DNA of 64,000 nt from Ipomoea triloba (lineage: Eukaryota > Streptophyta > Magnoliopsida > Solanales > Convolvulaceae). This document shows, piece by piece, positions 34,958-45,624 of this stretch. The translations under genes were made by a program, and so were the position numbers. Location: positions 18,619,482-18,683,481 of the forward strand of contig NC_044920.1 in assembly GCF_003576645.1 (NCBI RefSeq). The letters are read 5' to 3'. The notes beneath the pieces are model-generated. The model was not told the origin of the DNA. It saw only the letters and a program-made list of their open reading frames with translations, and searched no databases. Every line of letters begins with the position of its first letter. The stretch's first letter is position 1.

Positions 34958-35055
34958 TATTATTATTTATGCTCAGGGAATTGGCAACTCTAGTGGATCG
35001 ATCATGGAGAATGGAAATGGGCGGGAATCTTAAAGTTGACAGACTTCCCATTTGA
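27201..35055 (+). CDS. ABCI11: Chloroplast ABC-ATPase, ABCI11 (NAP14) type
   Basis: Soluble nucleotide-binding protein of the plant ABCI subfamily. The Arabidopsis homologue (ABCI11/NAP14) is plastid-located and linked to metal homeostasis. Exons: 27,201-27,310; 27,434-27,485; 27,660-27,739; 28,835-28,886; 28,959-29,092; 29,337-29,451; 29,589-29,675; 31,462-31,510; 32,038-32,122; 34,977-35,055. They total 843 nt, exactly 280 codons plus stop, the family's usual length. Visible motifs: Walker A GRSGSGKTT (residues 87-95), Q-loop VFQF (Q139), signature LSGGY (196-200), Walker B LLILDEP (216-222) and switch SHD (H252). Residues 1-45 are Ser/Pro-rich with few acidic residues, fitting a transit peptide. 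All introns are GT-AG except the first, which must be GC-AG to keep the frame. No membrane segments, so it needs partner subunits. Introns 3, 7 and 9 are bloated by insertions. No coding damage seen. Confidence 0.92.
28335..28603. repeat. Poly-C tract with 172-N gap in ABCI11 intron 3
   Basis: 73 consecutive C, then N at 28,408-28,579, then 24 C. A homopolymer this long is rare in plant DNA. The gap suggests a sequencing failure or an assembly artefact. Translated 'proline-rich' frames across it are meaningless. Confidence 0.9.
29770..31375 (-). mobile_element. Insertion in ABCI11 intron 7, LTR-like, with palindrome cluster
   Basis: Intron 7 is 1786 bp while most others are 70-250 bp. The added sequence has no coding capacity. 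A TATA box lies on the minus strand (30,697-30,704, TATTTATA on plus), with an array of perfect hairpins just upstream of it on that strand. On the minus strand the segment could begin TGATATGTCATTAAATGG and end TTTTTAATCA, consistent with a solo LTR. I found no clear target-site duplication, so boundaries and class are tentative. Confidence 0.45.
30767..31120. repeat. Array of perfect and near-perfect hairpins
   Basis: Hairpins: 30,767-30,801 (16-bp perfect arms GAGTCTCAATGATCAG, 3-base loop); 30,798-30,836 and 30,861-30,899 (18-bp perfect arms ACTCACGCTGACACTCAC, loop GGT); a worn copy at about 31,079-31,118; and weaker pairs around 30,985-31,045 (CTCACGGTGGG / CCCACCGTGAG, CTGATCA...TGATCAG). 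The units are built from the same words (CACGGTG, GTGAGT, TGATCAG) and look duplicated from one another. Confidence 0.85.
31952..31992. repeat. (ATT)n microsatellite in ABCI11 intron 8
   Basis: About 13 ATT units upstream of exon 9. Confidence 0.9.
32199..32915. mobile_element. hAT-like MITE in ABCI11 intron 9, with a nested MITE
   Basis: Starts GGTTCTATGTTTGGCAGAGC and ends GTTTTGCCAAACAGAGCC, imperfect inverted termini of the widespread plant 'GTTTGGCA' type. The body is made of AGCTTATTTT/AAATAAGCTT words in both orientations. A second, partly duplicated start (TTTGTTTGGTAGAATTATTTTAGAGC) occurs at about 32,312. A different MITE sits inside at about 32,640-32,814. Confidence 0.65.
32640..32814. 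mobile_element. Diverged member of the GGACCATGGTCC MITE family
   Basis: Contains TATTGTGTGGACCATGGTCTA at one end and ACTGTGTGGACCATGATCTA at the other, with TATCAAATAATGTACATT and repeated ATAATGTAC words inside, like the MITE at 21,161-21,430. It is shorter and more diverged. Confidence 0.6.
33004..34810 (-). mobile_element. Gag-only Gypsy element (TR-GAG type) in ABCI11 intron 9
   Basis: Direct repeats at 33,004-33,313 and 34,475-34,810 are LTRs: on the minus strand they start TGATACAATAC and end GAATCATATCA. Between them is only a gag gene on the minus strand; protease, reverse transcriptase and integrase are absent. The bases outside are AAGTA (left) and AGGTA (right), a 4/5 match to a 5-bp duplication. 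The right LTR has an extra ~35 bp with a short duplication (GTATATTGGTAGCA). Mobility would have depended on a related autonomous Gypsy element. Confidence 0.82.
33470..34470 (-). pseudogene. Gypsy gag remnant
   Basis: Minus-strand frames encode, in order: a coiled-coil-like N-terminus (IKALQKSVKALELQHDKIEN), the gag segment YPKVEFPLFSGKEDP, then EAQLWYHSE, CYLSFGPPRS and DYVKDFRAHLARAN, and finally a zinc-knuckle-like LCNNCDDRFFPGYKC. There is one in-frame stop after GKQLV and at least two frameshifts, so it no longer makes a full gag. Confidence 0.75.
34929..34969. repeat. (ATT)n microsatellite next to ABCI11 exon 10
   Basis: It lies immediately upstream of the last acceptor (TGCTCAG), so length variation could affect splicing of exon 10. 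Confidence 0.85.
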
Positions 35056-35792
35056 TTCTGTATGTATGGCTCGGTTGATTGAATTCTTTGTGCAGTAGAA
35101 ATTAGAGGGTGGGAATTTGTTTGTAATTGGTAATGAAACTAGTATTTTCACCTGTGCGATACACTGAATGAATTTGTTATAATATTTTAAGAATATTTGG
35201 ATCGATATATAATATAATTATATAAATTATAACATGAAATATTATATAGTGCAATTGAAGAGATGATTTGGATAGATTATGCTTTCTGATGTTATCCTTG
35301 CTTGAATTCGGGCAAATAATTGTTGAATTAATAATTAATGTGTATATATAAGTATCCGGTGATGAAACTTTAGAGATTTTATATATCGGATTTTGCTTTT
35401 TCTTCAATTCGAAAATGTAGTTTTGAATTTCAGCTACTTCATACTTGAAACACTCAATGCTAAAAATGAAAAATTAAGACTGTAATGTGATTATGTAACC
35501 TCTGTCAGTTTTCATAGTCTTTAGTGTAAATGTGTAATGATTTGTATGCCCTTAAGGAGAAAGAGCAGAAATGTCAAAAGAAGAATAGAAAATATTTAAT
35601 GATAGAATTGTTTTTTGCTTTTGAGAATATTTATAGTGTAATTTTAATAGTTAAATAATGGCCTGTAATTTTATTTAAAATTATGAATTATCGATTTTTT
35701 ACTCTTTTTTTTTGCACAATCATCCTTATATTCATATTCATTACACTAATTAGTAATTTTTCTGAACATTATTACTGCTTAATTTTGGATCC

Positions 35793-35796
<4 letters not shown>
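35056..35796. other. ABCI11 3' untranslated and intergenic sequence
   Basis: AT-rich with several AATAAA-like signals. No further gene seen. Confidence 0.5.

Positions 35797-35852
<56 letters not shown>
35797..35852. repeat. (ATT)n microsatellite at a LINE breakpoint
   Basis: About 18 ATT units where the LINE ORF2 reading stops. Confidence 0.9.
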
Positions 35853-35853
<1 letters not shown>

Positions 35854-35859
35854 GTTCCC

Positions 35860-37615
35860 AGATTGACCATTTTGCTGTTTGATCATTAGATGAATAAATT
35901 ACGGATGATAACTCAGCACCTCAATGTCAATATCTTCCTTCCAAAGGACCCAGATACTGCCACTAAAGTCCAAAGCCTCCACTCGAACCCAATTTCTGAA
36001 ACCCCTTGTGGCAGACACCATCTGCATTAGTACCCGATATTTTGGTCTCCATTATACAGAGAATGCTCGGTTTATGGCTGTTGGCGAACCATTTAGCAGC
36101 TCTAATAAAACTTTAGACGCTGCTCCTTGACAATTTCAAACGATGACCTTCATGGAAAAAAAAAAAAGCAAAGCAGAACAGAGAAACAAAAAACAAAACC
36201 AGGCAAACAAGTAATGACAAAACATAGAAGCACACAGGCTCAAGGCTCCACCTCCGTATCCCCCTTGCCAAGATGATCCAGGCTATCGTCAAAGAGGTCC
36301 ACGTCCGTAGGAGACTCCGTTCCACCATCCAGTTGGTCAGGAGGGTCACCATGGTGCTCCAACGACTGTTGCTCAACATTGGGTAGGTCATTAATTAGTT
36401 AACGTCTCAGCATCAATCCCCACCACTTGCGTCGTCTTGGCTCTGTTAATATTACCTGCGACAAGAGTATGCTCACTAGCTGCCCCGGCCTGGTTGGCTG
36501 CTCTTTGTTGGTTTATTTGTGCTCGCTTAGAATTATCAGATTTGGCAGGACTTTCCACCGTCACTTTGTGCTTACCATGCCTGTTATTTCCCTCAATTTG
36601 TTTCTCTGAGACTTGGGCCTTTGGTGGTCGCTTTTTGCACTCCTTGTTCACTCGAGCCCATTTCAGGTCCTTGACTCTCCAATTCTGTCTCGCCCGCATT
36701 ATCTTCCATGAGGTGAGCAAATTTGGAGCCCGAATCCGAGCCTATTTTTTCCTTCCCTTTTCCTGCGTTACGTAGATCTTTCTTTCCATGGCCATTCCTA
36801 GTCTGATTATTCTGTTCCTGATTTTTCGCATATCTTTTTCCTTTTCGAGGGGCCACCATCCAAGAGCCATAATCCTCCGTAACTTCAGGTATAATTTGCG
36901 CATTGCCTTTATTTAGATCCTTCTTTCCTTTTGCGTTATTCTGATCGTTGCTTCCAACACCTTCCTCCGTCGGCGTCCAACCATCTGCATCTCCCACCGC
37001 CGTCTGCTCTTCTTCTTCAACATATTCATGATTCTAAGGGCATTTCTCAGCACTGTGACCATACATACCACATTTAAAGCATATAAAGTGTAGCCCCTCA
37101 TACGTGATGCCTCTCACATTCCTTTTTAGAGTGAACTTGGATAATAGTGGTTTGGTAATATCTACCTCAACACAGATTCTCGCAAACATTGCCCGAGCGA
37201 CCAAACTCGTCGCCATATCAATGTTAATCAGCCTACCAATCTTGCCTCCCACCCTCATGAGAAAATTGTAGTCATAGTACTCCATCGATAGGCAGGAGAA
37301 GCGCACCCACACTATTACTGTCTCCGTCTTGTCAGTGAGAGGATCAAAGTTTGGAACCCACTCCTTTATGATTAGGTAATGATCTAGGACCATCCAGGGT
37401 CCTCCGTACTTTGCAAATTCATAGTCCTCCAGGGATGCAAACTTAACTAGAAAATATCCTCCCTCAGTGGTGATTAGCTCCATTTTGGCCTTCGTGTGCC
37501 ATAATGCGGTCAGTCTTCTCAGCAAATATGCATAGCCTACATTCCTTCCAAGGACTTTGACAATGAGTGTCTATTTCCATATGCTTCTCAGGCGTAGCTT
37601 TTCTTCTTTGGACTA
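35860..37615 (-). pseudogene. LINE fragment: ORF1 (DUF4283, CCHC) and start of ORF2
   Basis: Minus strand. ORF1 from about 37,615: LIVKVLGRNVGYAYLLRRL, GGPWMVLDHYLIIKEW, WVRFSCLSMEYYD and the knuckle CFKCGMYGHSAEKC (DUF4283 plus zf-CCHC). It continues with a basic linker containing YGSWMVAPRKGKR and ends near 36,240. ORF2 begins at about 36,152 with the endonuclease start (KVIV-stop-NCQGA where Trp is usual, then SILCIMETKISG) and breaks at 35,860. There is a stop near the ORF1 start and frameshifts in ORF2. Both ends are missing: reverse transcriptase, RNase H and poly(A) are lost on the left, and the ORF1 start on the right. Confidence 0.85.
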
Positions 37616-38351
37616 AACAGTTTATGTGGTGATATATGGCTACGACACAATAAATATTGACTAAACAGCTTTCTCAATTTTTGAAATAGAAAAAATGTGG
37701 TCAAAATGCCAAGTTTCAAAACCAATGAAAAGAAAGAGCAATTGACAGAGTCCTATTTTTTACATAATCCAATGTTCCTATTTTTTGTTATAGTATAATG
37801 TAATAATTTTGTTATAGAACTCATAGATAGTTAGCTTAGTCTCAATACGTCACATTAGGAGTCATTGTATTAGCCTATATAAAGGACATCTTCTATCAAT
37901 ATTAGACAAGTAGAAATTTTAGAGGAAACATAGGAGTTTGGGATCTCAACCAAAATCCCAATGTTTCCTCTTCATCTTTATTCTCATTCAAATTACACAC
38001 CTTTGCCTGTGACGTAAGCCTAGTTGTCCATATCGAACTCATAAAACTCTACAATGACTGAAAAGGTTGCAAAATTTCTTTATTTATAATACTGGAACAA
38101 AAAACACATGTGGGACTCATTGACGGATCCAAACACGATGGTGAAATATTTGCAGGAGCTGAGGGGGGAGGGAGGGGGAGGATCCAACAAAGTTGCAAGG
38201 ATTCAATTAAAACACCCCATTATTCATAACTCATAAGGATTAAGTTATAAGTAGTAGAGACCATTAAAAAGCAAATTAAAAAAAAAAAAACACCAAAAGC
38301 GGGTGCTAGAAATTCTGCAGTATAAGCACCACCTAACCCAACCTAAAGCCC
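37616..38351. other. Intergenic sequence between LINE and MULE
   Basis: No long frame. 37,840-37,990 has words (GCCTATATAAAGGACATC, GTCTCAATACGTCACATTAGGAGTC) that look like the promoter part of a retrotransposon LTR. 38,160-38,190 is purine-rich. Confidence 0.4.
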
Positions 38352-38360
38352 TCCCAATAC

Positions 38361-38430
38361 ACGCAAATTATATCATGGATTGTGGTCCACAATACTTTGT
38401 GGACCAAGGGAAGAAACGGCGTCGTTTTGG
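38361..38430 (+). repeat. Left terminal inverted repeat of the large MULE
   Basis: Pairs with 50,575-50,653 in inverse orientation with several mismatches. Contains a nested inner palindrome GTGGTCCACAATACTTTGTGGACC. Confidence 0.75.
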
Positions 38431-38591
38431 TGTTTCCTAATGGTGAGATTTAGACGGTGCCATTAACTATCCCTAATGACCATTTTTCGTCTTTCAGCTT
38501 TCGTTTGTTTCCTTTTTCCATTCGATTGAGTTTTTTTGTTCACACAGAGAGCAGAGGAGATTACATTTGTGCATCGCGATTTTTGCAAAGT

Positions 38592-41500
38592 ATGGGAGAA
38601 ATGTTAGGTAGAAGAAATCTTATTGCTGATATTGATTTGAATGCGTTGATTGTTGAAGATCACAGTTCATTATCTCCTGGTATGTATCTTTGTTTGATTG
38701 TATAATCAGCTTTCGTTTGTTTACTCGTTTGATTGTGTAATGTTATATTTCTAGGTTATATATTTTCAAATTTTTATGCCTTGTAGTTGAATATAATCCC
38801 CCTATTGGTGTTGAATCGGATTCACTAATTGTATGTAATGTTCGTTCTTCAAGTTTTGATGGTGATCACGATGACATTCCAGGTTTTAATCCTGTTTTTG
38901 TGTTTATTTGAATTATGCATTTGTCTCAGGATCATGATAGTCAGTATCAATTTGATTTTGAAATAGTTTCAGTTATTGGATACTATAGTGTCAGTTATGG
39001 GACACTATAGTATCTGTTGTAGAGCATGTGAATTTCAATGGATAACGTTTGACATTAGTTTCTCTTTAATATCATTATAGTTTCATTTTGTTTACTCTGT
39101 AGTATCATTTTAGTTTTGATGTAGTGTCAGCTGATTGTTTTTGCTTTGATTGGTTTTTGTTTGTACAGATGGTTGTAATCCTTCTGCTGGAGGTGGTGGT
39201 ACTTCTACAGATGCCATTGAAGAGGATTCATCTATTCCAGGTTCTTATGTTTAGTTGTTTGTTCATTGAGTTTGAACACCTTAGTTATATTTTTTGTTTA
39301 GGAGCATCATACTTAATTACATTTACAGTCTACATTAGTATCTTTTTAAGAACACTGTAGTATCTTTTGAAGCACACTGTAGTATCAGATCAATATGTCT
39401 ATAGTGTCAATCGATTTCTCCAATTAGTATGATAGTGTTAGTGTATACTTATTGAAGGTTTATTTTAATAAATCACAGTTAATCAAGAATTGGTGGGACA
39501 TTCTGTTTATTCAGTTGAAGAAGCATTTGATATGTATAATGATTATGCATTTCGAATGGGATTTAGTGTTAGGAAGGGAAAACAGTACTATTTTCCTGGA
39601 ACTCGGACTGTGAAGAATAAAAAGTTCCATTGTTTTAAGGCTGGGTTCAAAGCAAGACCAGAGAGTGCTAATAAGTGTTATTCAAAGATAGATACTCGGA
39701 GTGGATGTAATGCAATGTGTCAATTCGACTTAGATTGAAGTGGGAAGTGGGTTGTTACGAACATGTAAAGGAGCACAACCATGAGTTGTGTCCTCCATCT
39801 ACAAGTTATATGCTTAGGTCGCATAGGAATGTTTTTGTTGATCAATTGACATACCTAAAAGATATGAAGAGGAGTGGAGTTCCATTATCTGATGGTATTC
39901 AGTTTTTAAAACATCAGTCGGGAGGTTCACCATTTATTGGATTTACTGTTAGGGATGCTTACAACACAATGTTGTTAGATTCGGCGAAGCATTTAGATGA
40001 GACTGACTCTAACACTTTGATTGAGATTTTTCAGAAGAGACAATTGAATGAGTCTGATTTCTTTTTTGATTTTGAAGTTGTTGATGATGCAAGGTTGTGT
40101 AGTTTTTTTTTGGAGGGATGCACAAATGAAGTCGGATTATTTGTTGTTTGGTGATTTGATGGTACACGATACAACATACCGTACCAATAGGTATGATATG
40201 ATTTGTGGTCCATTTGTAGGTATGAATCACCATTGTATGAATGTGATGTTTGGTTGTGGTTTTTTATTGAATGAGAGGACAGAATCGTTTGTGTGGTTGT
40301 TCAAAACGTTTCTACAGTCAATGAATGGTAGGCAGCCACAAACAATAATGACTGATCAGTGTTCTGCCATGGCTGTTGCAATCATGCAAGTATTTCCAAA
40401 TTCAAAACATAGGCTATGTATTTGGCACATTGGGGAGAATTCAAAGAAGCACATTAAAGGATTGAGAATTCAAAAGGGTTTCATAGAGTTATTTAATTTT
40501 CTGTTAAAGTATAGTGATACAGAAGCTGAATTTGAATTTTACTGGAACATGTATTTTTTGCAACTTTCATCACCAGATTTTTCTTTGGCTATATAATGAT
40601 AATGCTGTTTTGATTAACTGATACTGTGGGTTTGATTAAATGATAGTATGCAGTTTTGACTATATTTGTTTTCTACTGTAATTGGAATGATTTTGCTTTA
40701 TTTATAGAATGATAGTTCAGGCTTGAGTGATTGAAACTGCTGTTCTGATGAAAGGATACTATGTCAGTCTCTGTGTTTTCACTTTTTCCCTGTATATTGT
40801 ATGAGTTGGCTTTGTTTATGAAATGATAGTACTGTTATGAGAGAATGATACTAGTGGTTTGATAAAATGATATCATGTCAGTGTTTATTTATCTATTTAT
40901 ATATTTATTATCGTGTTTTTAGTTTGTTTTTGTTTATTAGTTGTAGATCCTATTTGTTTGTAGAGCTCAGTTGGATTTATTCGGCATACCCCACACCCAC
41001 TCTACTTAGAAATATGGTATCCAACTCAGTGGTGCATATGAACTTTTTGTTTTGTCTTTTTTGCTTTTACAATTTATGTTTTATGCTATATTTTTTCAAA
41101 ATGGTGACTGAATATAATATTCATAAGAATGTTTGGTTAGATAGACTGTATAATATTAGGGAGAAGTGGTGTCCTGCGCTTAGCAAACAGTATTTCTCTG
41201 GTGGTATTTTATCCTCGCAAAGGAGTGAGTCTACTAATCATTCAATTTCTAGAAGACTTTCAAAAACAGTTGGATTGTGCGATTTTTATAATTCATTTGT
41301 TAGTGTGGTTTCTGAGTGGAGGAGTATGGAGAGTGGTGAAGATGTTCGTTATTCTCAAGGTTTGCCCCCAATGGCTATGAATTATGTGAAGTTACTTTCA
41401 CATGCTAAAGAAGTTTACACAATTGAGATATACTTTTTATTTGAGGAACAGTTCTTAAAAGGTTCTTCATGCCATCAAGATTCGATGGGGTCAGTGGTGA

Positions 41501-42182
41501 GGTTATGAAATATCATGTTTGGCGTCCTGATGTTGATTTGATTCGTCATGAGGTTTGTTTTAGTGTTAAGGACTTGGATATATCATGCAGTTGCAAGTTG
41601 TTTTCAGAGATGGGTATTTTGTGCTCTCATTCTCTTCGCATTTTAAATATTCATTGTGTTGCAACAATCCCTGATAAGTATATTCTTAAAAGATGGACTA
41701 AAAAGGTTCTTGAAGACAGGACAGTAGATAGTGTTTGTGGTGTTGCTTCATCTGTTTGGGTTATACAAATGGGTAGAAAGTTTCAGCAGTTGGTTTTATC
41801 TAGCCAAGACAATTGTAAAGCTCAGGAAACATGTGAAGATGCATTTCAGAATGCCAAGACGAAGATTGAAGCTGAAATTGGTCCTATTTTCTTTGAAGAT
41901 GGTGAACAACCCACACATGGTGTTATACAAAATCCATCACGTAGTAGGCCAAAAGGTGAACGCAACAAACGATTGATTAGCACAAAGGAAAAGAAGTATA
42001 ACCATGCAAGATGGCGAAAGAATTATGCAAAGTATGTTGAGTTGAATACAAAGGCGGCAGTGCAGCCCTCTGTGCAAGAATCTGTTTCTAGTAGTATGGT
42101 GGGCAGTGGATATTTTGTCCATCCGTCTAGTGGTAGTAGCTCAAAGTTGGTTCAGTTTAATTCAAATGAAATTATAGTATAG
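38592..42182 (+). pseudogene. FAR1-domain MULE transposase, frameshifted
   Basis: Small 5' exons (38,592-; about 38,787-38,881; 39,170-39,240) lead into a FAR1-type DNA-binding domain (VEEAFDMYNDYAFRMGFSVR, CQF...EHNHELCPP; 39,480-39,790). Next comes the MULE catalytic domain (LLFGDLMVHDTTYRTN, then TIMTDQCSAMAVAI, LCIWHIGENSKKH; 40,130-40,460) and, after a gap of ~500 bp, KWCPALSKQYFSGGILSSQR. A SWIM zinc finger follows (SCSCKLFSEMGILCSHSLRI; about 41,580-41,640), then a basic tail to the stop at 42,182. Frameshifts occur near 39,727, at a T9 run near 40,108, and near 41,480. The segment 40,570-41,100 lacks a clear acceptor. The catalytic Asp positions look kept, so inactivation is recent. 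Confidence 0.85.
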
Positions 42183-42615
42183 GTAAAATGAAACTATATC
42201 ACACATAAAATGATACTGATTTTTTAAGTAAATTTTTTTATTTTTTATTTTTTTATTTGTTTTTTTTTATTACATAATGAAGTTTCTATGTAGTTCAGGT
42301 GTTAGTATAATGTAGTTTTAATGATATTTTGGTGTACATAAAATGTAATTATTATTTGATATAATTTTCTTTTTTGTGTCTAATCTAATGAAACAGTGGG
42401 GTAATTGAGCTAAAACTGCAGTATTTACCAAATGTAACTTCAATTTAAACAAAGTGATATTGCAATTAGTCACTGATTTTTGATAAAACTTCCTCTACTC
42501 TATACCAAACTTACAGTATCCGTTGGTAATCACTACACTTTCCTTTCACGGACACTGTAGTTTTTTTTCATGAATACTACACTTTTTTGTTTTATCCTTT
42601 TTTGGTTTCAGATGA

Positions 42616-44814
42616 TGTTGGTCCCAATAGGGTCGGGAAAAGTCTAGAGGGGGGTGAATAGACTTTTCTAACTTTTTTAAAAAAATTATAACACTTTAAC
42701 AGAGAGAATCCAAGTGAATAAATTCAACTTGAATTACGCAGTGGAAATAATAATACTGTAAAGTGCTATAAACAAAGTTACGTAAAAATGAAGAGCTTCA
42801 CGACATGCAAAACGTTAGAGACGTCAGGAAGAACTCAAATAATGAGTATATAAAGTTTGGCTCGCATGCAGACGTGGGAACTATCAAACCCAGATCAAAA
42901 AGTATACGCAATGAATAGTTGGGTTCGTAGCATAACAACACATAAACTTTGACAGGATGAGGTTGAGTATGCAAATATGTCTTGCATGCAAATATGATGT
43001 CACGTGTACCAATAAAGCTCAAGAGTAATACATGTGACAAAATATGCAATGCATGTGATGCTCAGATAGATAAATATGCAAGCAGATATGTGAGTAGATA
43101 AAGTAAATGACATAGGGATTTATAGTGGTTCGGAGGTGATGTAATCCTCCTACTCCACTTTCTCCTTCTTCCAGGAGAGATTCCACTATCTTCAATCACC
43201 CAGATACAATAGTGAATCAGTGCTCTTTTAGCACTCCTCTACTCCGAATGCACTTTCCCTACAGCAACACTCAAACCCGAACGTCTTGCACCCAGCTACG
43301 TTCACAAGCGTCTTGCACCCAGCTACGCCCTTCAACCAAGTGTTTTGCACCTAGCTACACTTAGTCTCCACGAGTGTTCTGCACAAAGCTGCACTCCTCC
43401 GAGTAATTCGCACAAAGCAATTCAACCAAGTGTTTTGCACCCAGCTACACTTAGTTTCCCCCGAGTGTTTTGCACAAAGCTACACTCCTACAATTTCTTT
43501 TCAAGAAATAAAGTATTTCTCTCTAAGACTTGATTTTTCTCGTGTTTAGCTCACTACTTAACACTTTCAAATCTGATATCACTTGTTGTGTATTCAGTGC
43601 TAATATCTCATCTGTGTCTGTTCCCCATTTTTGCTCTCTTGTGTCATTCACAGTGCATCTTTTAGTATCAAGTCTTCTTGGGTTTATATAGCTAAATTAG
43701 CTATTTGCCCGTTGTAATTTTTCAGAGCATTAAATGCTTTCAGATGGTCTTCGTCAACTTTGATGGCTCTGTCAGATGAATTTGAATATTTGCTTCTGAT
43801 AATCCTCCAACGTTCTTTTGCAATCACTGATATAATTTTCCTTGTAACTTGTAGCCATCCATCCTTGACTTTGGTAGTGTGAACACTTGACTTTGTTCAT
43901 AATCCATAAGTCAGGTTGCTCTGAGATATATCCGTTTGGTGACTCTTGCTTGAGCATAATTAATGCCACCGAAAAGTACACTGACTTTTCACATAATGAT
44001 CTTCAGCTCCTTGTAGCAAGATTATTTGAATTCATAACCTTTTGGAGTCATCCTCATGCCATATTTAGGAAAATAATATTTTCCCTTTTTAGAAATATTG
44101 TTGGCAGTGTTGGACTCCTTTGGAATAAATAGACCATCCTATTTTTCTCCTTAATCACGCCACACTCAGCCTCAAAAATGATTTTTGTTCTTCCCCCTTA
44201 GGATGATACGAATTCTTCTTCTTGCATGAAATAATGGGTAGGTCATCCTCATCCTCAAGCTTAATTGAGCCAAGCAAGTCATCCTCTTTGAAAGTCACGG
44301 TCATCCCCTTTATTGAATAATGTGGTTGACCCTTTTCATTTAGCCTTAAAATCAAGTCATCCTCATCCTCAATTTTAACCTTCAAAGGCTAAGTCATCCT
44401 CAATTTTAACCTTCAAAGGCTAAGTCATCCTCATCTCCAAGAATATTTTCCTTGCATGAGTTAGCCTTTAAAATATTTTGTGAGACAACCCATTCGAGGT
44501 TGACTTTCAATTTTGACTTTTAATTGCAACATCTTCATCTTGAATTAATTCTTCTAAAGAATTAATTCTTGCAATTCGAACCATTGTCACGTTCCGGGAT
44601 GTCTTCGAGTCTTGATCAATCTTCCAAATTCTTCTCAATTTGTAAAGTGGAAGCGAATGACTTACAAGTATAAATTAAAAATTTATACTATTGTAATTCC
44701 CACTTAATCGACTAGGCTAGTACTCGGCGTAATCCTATACTAGACTCAAAATAAAATTGGGGGTCCAATATTACATTTTTGGTTCATCAGAACAATTACA
44801 ATATATTCCTAACA
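42616..44814 (-). mobile_element. 2.2-kb solo LTR inside the MULE
   Basis: On the minus strand it begins TGTTAGGAATATATTG and ends TATTGGGACCAACA, the usual LTR termini. Flanking bases are GATGA (42,611-42,615) and GATGG (44,815-44,819), 4/5 match. The minus-strand TATA box is at 43,684-43,690. The end block GACTTTTCCC...GGGACCAACA is typical of long Copia LTRs that precede a TGGTATCAGAGC primer site. No internal domain remains. The copy at 3200-4634 belongs to the same family. Confidence 0.82.
43255..43500 (-). repeat. LTR-internal minisatellite
   Basis: Seven or so units of the type AAGTGTTTTGCACCCAGCTACAC on the plus strand, the reverse of the array at 3838-4030, with independent changes in unit order. 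Confidence 0.8.
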
Positions 44815-44847
44815 GATGGAATTACTCATTCGAATACTATAGTGATT

Positions 44848-45120
44848 ATCATTTAGGGTTTATTCTTTTTTGGTTTAGGATTTAACATTTAGGGTTTAGG
44901 GTTTAGGGTTTACCCTTTAGTGTTTAGGGTTTAGGGTTTAGGGTTTTAGGGTTTAGGCACAATATACTATGCAACCAAGCAACTTGCCAGTTAATTATCA
45001 ACATGCCCCGTCCTGTCGAAAACTTGCCAACATAAATAGGGTTTAAAGTTTAAGGTTCAGGATTTAGTGTTTATGGTTTAGCCTTTAGGGTTTAGGCTTT
45101 AGTGTTTAGAATTTAGGGTT
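44848..45120. repeat. Telomere-like (TTTAGGG)n blocks
   Basis: Two degenerate runs, about 44,848-44,957 and 45,037-45,122, of TTTAGGG units mixed with variants (TTTAGTG, TTTAGGA, TTTAGGC). They are plant-type telomeric repeat in sequence but short, impure and internal to the MULE. Confidence 0.8.
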
Positions 45121-45129
45121 CTTTAATTG

Positions 45130-45430
45130 ACACCACAGTTGGTATATGGTATAGTATCAGTTGTTTGACAATACGGTTTCTTTTCATGAACACTGCAGTT
45201 TCATTTTGTACATATTACAGTGTCAGATGGAATTACTCATTCGAATTACTCATGAAATCATTTTCTTTTTGAATATATATCAGTTTCCTTTACCAAACAC
45301 TATAGTTTCCTTTTGAATGCATTATAGTTTCTTAGTGCATACACTATAGTATCAGTTGATGAATACTATAGTTTCTTTTTATACAAATTGCAGTTCCTTT
45401 TTGAATATATTACAGTTTCAGAATGAATCA
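45130..45430 (+). repeat. Dispersed ACTATAGTTTC(T/C)TTT motif array
   Basis: About ten degenerate copies at ~25-35 bp spacing (for example ACTGCAGTTTCATTTTGTAC, CACTATAGTTTCCTTTTGAA). The same motif fills other non-coding parts of the MULE: 38,960-39,070, 39,330-39,430, 40,610-40,870, 42,480-42,590, 47,100-47,640 and 49,370-50,110. Confidence 0.8.
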
Positions 45431-45624
45431 CATATAAGAATATACGACACTTTATCAAATTAAACTAAAGTATTTGTGAATGGAAATGTAGCATTCAGGA
45501 ATTATATTCCATTGGTATATACTAACATGATAAGTAAAAAACATAAGAGTATTTTAGCAAAAACCATGATGATTAAAACATGCATAACAAATGTAGTCTA
45601 ATGCTACCTTGGCTTCTAAAACAA

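Noticed and set aside
40009..40233. Minus-strand frame opposite the transposase
   Set aside because: It is the shadow of the plus-strand coding sequence with no family resemblance.
44848..45122. True chromosome end
   Set aside because: Repeats are short, impure and have transposon sequence on both sides.
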